A DNA stretch of 64,000 nucleotides from assembly GCA_027494035.1 (NCBI GenBank), contig JAOSJQ010000001.1:496001-560000 (forward strand). Direction: 5' to 3'. Below, piece after piece: positions 58,354-64,000 of the stretch; the stretch's first letter is position 1, and every line of letters starts with the position of its first letter. Both the position numbers and the translations under genes were made by a program. Under the pieces are notes generated by a model. That model saw nothing but the letters and a program-made list of their open reading frames with translations, was not told the origin of the DNA and did not search any database. This stretch comes from UTCFX2 sp002050125. Lineage in GTDB: Bacteria; Chloroflexota; Anaerolineae; Anaerolineales; UBA4823.

Positions 58354-59727
58354 TCAACGGCGCGGGCGAAAAACGAACCGCACCGGCGTCCCGACAAACG
58401 GATAAACTTGCCTTAAGCGGTTTTCCAGGTAGCGGACGTAGCTGAAATGCACCAGTTTGGGGTCGTTCGAATGGATCAAAAACGTGGGGGGGTCGCTCCG
58501 TACCTGCGTCCCGTAATACATTTTGAACTGGCGGCCTCCTGCCGAGGGCGCCGGGTGAACGTCCTGTGCCTCGTGGATAATGGCATTGATCTGCGAGGTG
58601 GACAGGCGCACCAGCCGCTCTTCCTGGATCATCAGCGCCGTCGGTAGAACCCGTTCCACGCGCTGACCGGTTTCCGCTGAGATGAATAACAACGGCACGT
58701 AATCCATGAAGTTCAGCTCCTGACGGATCCGGCGGGTGAACTCGTCCATCGTCGCGGAATCCTTTTCGATCAGGTCCCACTTGTTCACCAACACTAGCGC
58801 GCTTTTCCAGGCGTCCAGGATATACCCGGCAATGTGCGTATCTTGAGAAGTGATCCCGCTGGTCGCATCAAGTACCAGCATCGCCACATCTGCGCGTTCA
58901 ATTGCCTGCATCGAACGCAAAACGCTGTACTTTTCCACCCCTGGCTCAACTTTCCCGCGCCGGCGAATCCCCGCGGTATCGATCAGCGTGACGGGAATGC
59001 CTTTGTAGGTCAGAAAGGTGTCCACGGCGTCGCGGGTCGTCCCTGGGATGGGCGACACAATCGCTCGTTCCTCGCCTAACAAACGGTTGAGCAGGCTGGA
59101 TTTTCCGACATTAGGCTTGCCCACAATCGCAATTTTGGCGCTGTCGATCTCATCCTGTTCCTGGCTGGGGGGCAGCAGCTTCACCAGGTCATCTAGCAGA
59201 TCGCCCGTTCCGGTGCCGTGAATGGCTGAGATCGGGTAGGGGTCGCCCATCCCCAGTTCGTAGAATTGCAGCGCCTGGTCGCGCCGGGCGGGGCTGTCCG
59301 CCTTGTTCACCACCAGCAAAATCGGGGGCACGCGTTTCCCGTCCTTTTCCTGCTGGCTTCGCCGTAAGATCTGGGCAACTTCGATGTCGGCGGGTGTGAC
59401 CCCGCTTTCGGCGTCGGTCAGGAAAAGCACTGCGTCCGCCTCGCGAATCGCTGTCTCAGCCTGAAACCGGATCGATTCGATGAAATCTGAAGACCCAACC
59501 GAAAGCGGCTGCTTGCCGCTGCTGCCGGAATGAGGGTCGATCCCGCCGGTGTCCACGATGTCGAAAAATACGCCGTTCCAATCCGCCTCTGCCAGCAGAC
59601 GGTCGCGCGTGGTGCCGGGTACTTCGTCCACAACCGCCAGCCGCTCGCCTGCCAGCCGATTGAACAGCGTGCTCTTACCGACGTTTGGGCGTCCAACCAG
59701 GGCTACAACCGGTTTACGTATCATCAT
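58354..59727 (-). CDS. der: ribosome assembly GTPase Der
   Basis: 457 residues with two consecutive G domains. G1: 'GRPNVGKSTLFNRLAG', 'DTGG', 'NKAD'. G2: 'GKPNVGKSSLLNRLLG', 'DTAG', 'NKWD'. A C-terminal KH-like domain follows ('QFKMYYGTQVRSDPPTFLIH'). Essential for 50S subunit maturation. Starts 3 bp after the stop of the cdaR-like gene on the same strand; probably one operon. Confidence 0.95.
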   Translation of the reverse strand: MMIRKPVVALVGRPNVGKSTLFNRLAGERLAVVDEVPGTTRDRLLAEADWNGVFFDIVDTGGIDPHSGSSGKQPLSVGSSDFIESIRFQAETAIREADAVLFLTDAESGVTPADIEVAQILRRSQQEKDGKRVPPILLVVNKADSPARRDQALQFYELGMGDPYPISAIHGTGTGDLLDDLVKLLPPSQEQDEIDSAKIAIVGKPNVGKSSLLNRLLGEERAIVSPIPGTTRDAVDTFLTYKGIPVTLIDTAGIRRRGKVEPGVEKYSVLRSMQAIERADVAMLVLDATSGITSQDTHIAGYILDAWKSALVLVNKWDLIEKDSATMDEFTRRIRQELNFMDYVPLLFISAETGQRVERVLPTALMIQEERLVRLSTSQINAIIHEAQDVHPAPSAGGRQFKMYYGTQVRSDPPTFLIHSNDPKLVHFSYVRYLENRLRQVYPFVGTPVRFVFRPRR

Positions 59728-59730
59728 GCC

Positions 59731-61074
59731 TCAACGCGTCGCTATCGGTGTGAACGATGGATGAACAGTTGGGGTTGGGGTGCTCGCCGGCGTCAACGTG
59801 AGTGTTGCCCCCGGGGTTGTTGCCAGATTCGTCGTGGTCGCCGTAACTGTCGGCACGATTTCAATCGTCACTTCCACAGTATCCGGCAGCGTCGTCTGAA
59901 TTCGCACCTGTTCCGGCGCCATGTCCACCACAATCTCGCGCTGGTAGACCCCAGCCGGCAAACCGCTTACGTCAACCACCACCCCGAAGTTTGCCGGGGT
60001 CAGGCGGTCGAGCACCAACAACGGACCGGCGACGATCACATCCACGCTGTCCGGCGAGACCATAGCTTGAAATCCCGGCTCGAGCCCAACCACCTCGAGT
60101 GGAAGGCTCAAGGTCATACTGCCTTCAATTGCCGCCACGCTCACCTGCACGACCACGCTTGGATCACGCACAGTGGTGATCTCTTGTGGGAGATTGAGGT
60201 CGACGGAAATTGCGGCGTCATCGGCGAGATTGGTGAGGTCCACCGGCAGGGTTTCGATAAAACCCGGGATTTCATTGATAAGCTCGGGGTTTTCCGAAAA
60301 AACCGTGAACGTCGGCGGCGAGACGGAAATATTCGTCAGGCGGTAGCCGTTGGCAACCTGCCCGGTCGTGACAATTTTGACTGCCACATTCTTGAAGCGT
60401 CCCAGCAGACTGACCGGCTGCACCACCTCGACCGTTTTCGCCGAAGCCGACAAGCCGCTCACCGGGTTCCCCGCGCTGTCCAAAAACTCCACCGGCACGG
60501 TTCTTGTGATGGTATCCACTGCGCCGGAAATGTTCAACTCGACCCGCGCCTGGTTCACTGCCTCGACGGCGGACTGCGCGCCGGAAAGCACAATCATCTC
60601 CGGATCCAGGCGCGCCGCTCCGCTCCGATACCCCAGAGGAAGCTCGCCGCTCACGACATAGTGCACCGGAATCTCCCGACGCACCAGCGGCTCCAGTTGC
60701 ACATCCACGAAGCGCGGCTCAACCGCCACATAGCGGATGGGAGAAATATCCACCTGCGATTTGACTTCGACCGTGTGCATGCCCGGCTCCAGCCCGATCA
60801 GATCGATCCAGGTTTTTACCAGCCCGGGGTTGTCCTCCAACTCCGTCCAACGCGAACGCGGCGCCCGCAAGGTCAATCGCACTTGCCCAGGGACCTGGTT
60901 CACGATCACCAGTTGCGCCGGCTGACCGATTACTTCCAGCGTGTGCGGGCGCAGCGTGCGCTGTTCGTTTGGGTCCGCCGCCACGACCGCCGTCACCCAC
61001 ACGGCAATCGCCAGGATGAGCGCCAGCAAAAAAGCCCCGACATTCTCTCCGAGCCAGTGCAACACCGCCTGCAT
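59731..61074 (-). CDS. cdaR: YbbR-domain protein, CdaA regulator
   Basis: 447 residues. One N-terminal hydrophobic segment ('ENVGAFLLALILAIAVWVTA') and four YbbR repeats, recognisable by recurring 'V-x-V-x-G-p' phrases such as 'VNQVPGQVRLTLRAPRSRWT', 'VSPPTFTVFSENPELINEI' and 'VSPDSVDVIVAGPLLVLD'. A Thr-rich tail ends the protein. It begins in a TGATG overlap with cdaA. In Firmicutes CdaR binds CdaA outside the membrane and tunes c-di-AMP synthesis. Confidence 0.9.
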   Translation of the reverse strand: MQAVLHWLGENVGAFLLALILAIAVWVTAVVAADPNEQRTLRPHTLEVIGQPAQLVIVNQVPGQVRLTLRAPRSRWTELEDNPGLVKTWIDLIGLEPGMHTVEVKSQVDISPIRYVAVEPRFVDVQLEPLVRREIPVHYVVSGELPLGYRSGAARLDPEMIVLSGAQSAVEAVNQARVELNISGAVDTITRTVPVEFLDSAGNPVSGLSASAKTVEVVQPVSLLGRFKNVAVKIVTTGQVANGYRLTNISVSPPTFTVFSENPELINEIPGFIETLPVDLTNLADDAAISVDLNLPQEITTVRDPSVVVQVSVAAIEGSMTLSLPLEVVGLEPGFQAMVSPDSVDVIVAGPLLVLDRLTPANFGVVVDVSGLPAGVYQREIVVDMAPEQVRIQTTLPDTVEVTIEIVPTVTATTTNLATTPGATLTLTPASTPTPTVHPSFTPIATR

Positions 61075-61958
61075 CAGATCTGCTCTTCCTCTCGCCTTTG
61101 GGTAAGCCTGTTAATGAACCCCAGAATCGCCCCGAACAGCCCACCGCGTTCTGTCGATTTGAAGAAAGCCCGCAGAATATTCTCGAGCCGCTCAGCGTTC
61201 AACCGGCGGATCATCTTGCCCCCCTGCACCACCGCGACCTGACCGGTCTCCTCCGAAACGACCACCGCCACCGCGTCGCTGGCTTCGGAGATCCCCAAAG
61301 CAGCCCGGTGGCGCAAGCCCATCGGGCGGTCGGGCGTGGGCGTCAATACGCCGCTCGCGGAAAGCGGCATTACACACGCCGCGGCGATCAGCCGGCTGCC
61401 GGCGATCACCACCGCACCATCGTGCAGCGGCGTGTTGGGATAGAAGATCTGCAGCAGCAGTTCAGGCGTCACGCGCGAATCCAGCCGCACGCCGGTCCGC
61501 ACGTATTCATCTAACCGGTCGCGCCTTTCCAGGACGATCAATGCCCCGTGCTGGCGGTCAGCCAGCCGGGCGGTCGCCGAGACAATATCGCCAATCACAT
61601 CTTGCATCTGATAGGCGGTTTTACCGTTCGTCCGGCTGACCCCCGCCCGCCCAAGCCGTTCGAGCGCGTGACGGATCTCAGGCGCAAAAATCACGGGGAT
61701 CGCAAACAACAGCGCCGGCAGGGCGGTGCGCATCATCCAGGAGAACGCCGGCAGCACTTCGAGCGACGTAAGAATCGCCACCAACACCACCAGCAGCAAT
61801 ATGCCGCGAAAGAGCGCCACTGCCTGCGTGTTGCGCAGAAAGGTCATCACCGTGAAGAACGCCGCTGCAACCAGCAAAATATCCAGGACGCTCAGCCATG
61901 TCAGCCGTTCGAATATAAAAGCCAGGTTGGCAGCCAGGTTATCCAGTAACTCGAACAC
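61074..61958 (-). CDS. cdaA: diadenylate cyclase CdaA
   Basis: 294 residues. Three N-terminal membrane segments (e.g. 'VLDILLVAAAFFTVMTFL', 'ILLLVVLVAILTSLEVL') and a DAC domain. Catalytic motifs: 'NTPLHDGAVVIAGSRL' (DGA) and 'GLRHRAALGISEASDAV' (RHR). Makes c-di-AMP from two ATP, a signal for cell-wall and potassium balance. Coupled with cdaR; glmM, the usual third partner, is not here. Confidence 0.94.
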   Translation of the reverse strand: MFELLDNLAANLAFIFERLTWLSVLDILLVAAAFFTVMTFLRNTQAVALFRGILLLVVLVAILTSLEVLPAFSWMMRTALPALLFAIPVIFAPEIRHALERLGRAGVSRTNGKTAYQMQDVIGDIVSATARLADRQHGALIVLERRDRLDEYVRTGVRLDSRVTPELLLQIFYPNTPLHDGAVVIAGSRLIAAACVMPLSASGVLTPTPDRPMGLRHRAALGISEASDAVAVVVSEETGQVAVVQGGKMIRRLNAERLENILRAFFKSTERGGLFGAILGFINRLTQRREEEQI

Positions 61959-61982
61959 GGTTGTTTCTTCTCTCCGCGTGGA

Positions 61983-63122
61983 TTATACGGGTCGCAAGAC
62001 CCGATCTTTGCGCAGTTGCTTGAACAACATCAGCGTGCCAGCCGGCATCGACTCGAGCGCCGCCTCTTCCCAGGCGCGCACGCCCAGACTCTCGATCGAG
62101 CGGCGCTGGTAACCTAGCGAAGTTATTGCCGCTTCCTGGCTGACCAGTTCCTGCGGTAAAAATAAGAGCGATATTTCGCATTGCAGTTCGCGGGACACCC
62201 GCTCCACTTCGTTTATCAATATCTGGATCGCGTCGGGGAAAAACAGGCTACTGTCGATAAAGATTTCATCTGTGCGGGCAACCAGGTTTTCGACCTTCCA
62301 GCCCACCATTCCGAGCGCTTTCCCATCGATGCGCAGCAGTAAAAAAGCCTTCTCGCCAAACGCCGCCATAACGTCTTCGCGCGTGGGGCGGCGCTTGCCC
62401 TGACTAAAGCGGGAGATAATTTCAGCCAGCTCTTTAGCCTCGCGCGGCCGGGCGCGCCGGATCGTCACCTCGCCTTCCACGGTTTCGATCGTCTCGGCAA
62501 TCTCCTCCTCTTCCTCCACCGCGGGCACCTGCCGGTACCAGGCTGCCATCACCTGGCTCCAGGTATCCTCATATGAACCGGCATTGCGGATCACCACATC
62601 CGCCCGGGCGATCTTTTTCTCCTGCGACGATTGCGCCGTTATCCTCTGGCGGGCTTGCGCCTCGCTCATCTTGCGCTTTTCAGTCAAGCGCGCCAGTTGC
62701 TGCTGCGTCGGGGCGTAGGTGACCCAAATTGAATCGCACAATTCTGCCAACCCTGACTCGAGCAGCTTGATCGCCTCGATCACCACCACTTTGTGGGTTG
62801 AGCGCCTCACCAGAATGCCGATCGCTTCGCGCACATGCGGGTGGATGATCGCTTCCAGCCGCGCCAGCGCCTCCGGATCCGAAAACACCAGCCTGCCCAG
62901 CTTTGCCCGGTCGATTTGACCATCCGCGCCCAGAACCCAGCGCCCAAACGTTTCCAGGATCGGCTGGTAGCCCGGCGAGCCCTTGGCAATCGCCCGGTTA
63001 GCCAGCGAGTCCGCGTCAATGCCGTAGCCGCCCAGGTGCTCCAGCATCTTGCGCACGACGCTCTTGCCGGTTGCGATATTGCCTGTCAAGCCGATGATGT
63101 ATTTTCCAGGCCAGGCGCTCAT
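61983..63122 (-). CDS. coaE: dephospho-CoA kinase fused to a GNAT-like domain
   Basis: 379 residues, nearly twice the usual 200. Residues 1-195 are CoaE: P-loop 'IIGLTGNIATGKSVVRKML', 'IDADSLANRAIAKGSPGY', 'AIIHPHVREAIG', 'QARQRITAQSSQEKKIARAD'. It phosphorylates dephospho-CoA, the last step of CoA synthesis. After an acidic linker ('VEEEEEIAETIE') comes a domain of about 165 residues with GNAT-like order: 'TIRRARPREAKELAEII', 'AFLLLRIDGKALGMVGWKVE', 'LVSQEAAITSLGYQRRS'. That half may bind acetyl-CoA; its target is unknown. Confidence 0.85.
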   Translation of the reverse strand: MSAWPGKYIIGLTGNIATGKSVVRKMLEHLGGYGIDADSLANRAIAKGSPGYQPILETFGRWVLGADGQIDRAKLGRLVFSDPEALARLEAIIHPHVREAIGILVRRSTHKVVVIEAIKLLESGLAELCDSIWVTYAPTQQQLARLTEKRKMSEAQARQRITAQSSQEKKIARADVVIRNAGSYEDTWSQVMAAWYRQVPAVEEEEEIAETIETVEGEVTIRRARPREAKELAEIISRFSQGKRRPTREDVMAAFGEKAFLLLRIDGKALGMVGWKVENLVARTDEIFIDSSLFFPDAIQILINEVERVSRELQCEISLLFLPQELVSQEAAITSLGYQRRSIESLGVRAWEEAALESMPAGTLMLFKQLRKDRVLRPV

Positions 63123-63290
63123 CGATCCTCCGATGATAAATCAGTCAATACTGCTCATTGTATTCTGGCGAGCCAGGAATGTCAAAGCCATTCGCTTTTG
63201 AATTTTCATTTCCTTCAAAGCGGCTCTCAAAGCAGCTCTGCGGAGCAAAGCTTTGAATCTCGTTTACAGCCTGGCGCGAGGCTCTTCCAA

Positions 63291-64000
63291 CTACCTGGCA
63301 TTCAAGAACGCCCCCCACAGTTCCTTGAAATAAGCAAACTCTCCTGTTCGCCCCTTGTGGAGCCCGTCCGCGGCATCCCATTGTACGCTGAAAGACCTGA
63401 CGACATCCGCGGCATCCAACAGACTGCCGTCGTGGAATTGCACCCCATCCCGCAATTTACAGGTCCACTCGGTCAACTCCGCATTGGGGGTGCAGCTTTC
63501 TGCCAGCGCCGGTTCGAGGTTTGCCCCGCCGCGCGCAAAGCGATAGAGCGGCTCGATCACCTGAGCGCAAGCGCGCAGAGAATCGCTGTCGGTCTCATCC
63601 GCACAGTAAAGCGAGAGCGGTTCCAGGCTTTGCATCCAAACCAACCTCGCTTGCCCGTTCACCGACATCTCGTTAAAACGCTCGAGGCTGAACGGGCTGG
63701 CGGATGCGCCTTGCACAGACCGGTTGACTGCAATCGAAAGCGCCTGAGCATCTAGCCAGCCTCCATGCGCCAGCGGCGCCAGCGGCGCGTGTTCGCGGAT
63801 GGCGTTATTCGCGGTTTCGTAATACGGTTTCCGCTCCGCCTCAGCCGCGATCGATCCGCCCAATTCCAAAGCCGACTGGATATCTGGGAAAGGTTTGCCA
63901 AACAGGCGCGTCGCTTGCGCGCCAAAATGCGTGTCCAGGAAGTTGGTTACATCCGCGTAATCCGCCCCCCAGCCCAGCAGGAACAAACCCGGCAGCCGCC
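63291..64000 (-). CDS. family-5 (peptide-type) ABC solute-binding protein, C-terminal part
   Basis: The gene runs off the window end; 236 codons are present. 'LFLLGWGADYADVTNFLDTH' is the C-lobe motif of SBP_5 proteins. The chain then continues with a second, N-lobe-like stretch, 'AQVIEPLYRFARGGANLEPA', 'LTEWTCKLRDGVQFHDGSLL', 'AADVVRSFSVQWDA', and stops. So the protein carries an extra partial SBP_5 N-lobe at its end. Secreted, working with an oligopeptide or similar ABC importer whose permease genes are not in view. Confidence 0.85.
   Translation of the reverse strand, partial: RLPGLFLLGWGADYADVTNFLDTHFGAQATRLFGKPFPDIQSALELGGSIAAEAERKPYYETANNAIREHAPLAPLAHGGWLDAQALSIAVNRSVQGASASPFSLERFNEMSVNGQARLVWMQSLEPLSLYCADETDSDSLRACAQVIEPLYRFARGGANLEPALAESCTPNAELTEWTCKLRDGVQFHDGSLLDAADVVRSFSVQWDAADGLHKGRTGEFAYFKELWGAFLNAR

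Noticed and set aside
59530..61242. 570-codon plus-strand open frame opposite der and cdaR
   Set aside because: His/Arg-rich composition with no domain; both minus-strand genes are strongly conserved.

Overview
The window is GC-rich, densely coded bacterial chromosome. The best fit is a member of the Chloroflexota, close to Anaerolineae. This rests on gene content only: an archaeal-type HMG-CoA synthase block, a Cheo-type LexA box, CpaE/TadZ proteins with a cysteine in the P-loop, secreted proteins ending in a short LP-x-I-x-R tail, and a family-5 solute-binding protein with a duplicated N-lobe tail. No rRNA, tRNA or CRISPR array was seen.

Layout. 1-3.6 kb: end of a 2-oxoacid dehydrogenase E2 gene, lpd, and a receiver/CpaE-like ATPase. 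3.6-9.6 kb (minus): surface-glycan genes (three glycosyltransferases, FkbM methyltransferase, hexapeptide acyltransferase) around a secreted adhesin-like protein. 9.7-12.9 kb: autoregulated lexA, a secreted nuclease-like protein and a small lipoprotein. 13-18.5 kb: NAD-linked formate dehydrogenase genes with a DMT-type permease between the subunits. 18.5-22.3 kb: esterase lipoprotein, SpoU methyltransferase, GAF histidine kinase. 22.4-26.5 kb: class II HMG-CoA reductase, archaeal-type HMG-CoA synthase, a thiolase-fold protein without the thiolase catalytic residues, and a DUF35 partner.

26.6-32.9 kb is the most unusual part: a chromosomal integron. A broken integron-type integrase on the minus strand faces away from a promoter of the kind that drives cassettes (Pc). 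The promoter is followed by five forward-facing cassettes, each ending in an attC-like site of 126 or 129 nt with RYYYAAC-like and GTTRRRY ends. Cargo is DUF3795, a truncated DUF6326 plus an Imm5-like protein, a transglutaminase-like protein, DUF3788, and a two-TM membrane protein split by an IS4-type element. A palindrome and a DUF4143-type ATPase gene follow.

34.4-48.5 kb: ECF sigma factor with a coupled membrane protein, acyltransferase, DegV, spermidine-synthase-like protein, RRM protein with an attenuator-like leader, LysE exporter, HAD protein, aspartate kinase behind a threonine-type attenuator, an IS with a clean 8-bp duplication, threonine synthase and an M28 peptidase. 48.4-53.2 kb is an IS-rich scar: two broken genes, an IS4-type element, an M23 peptidase and an IS982-type element. 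53.4-64 kb is housekeeping: EamA permease, PatB/MalY lyase, LysM lipoprotein, NUDIX, YgiT-type zinc finger, lepB, der, cdaR, cdaA, coaE fused to a GNAT-like domain, and a partial peptide-binding protein.

At least six genes carry one-base frameshifts at or near homopolymers. Each is restored by a single-base change, so uncorrected long-read indels are as likely as true decay.
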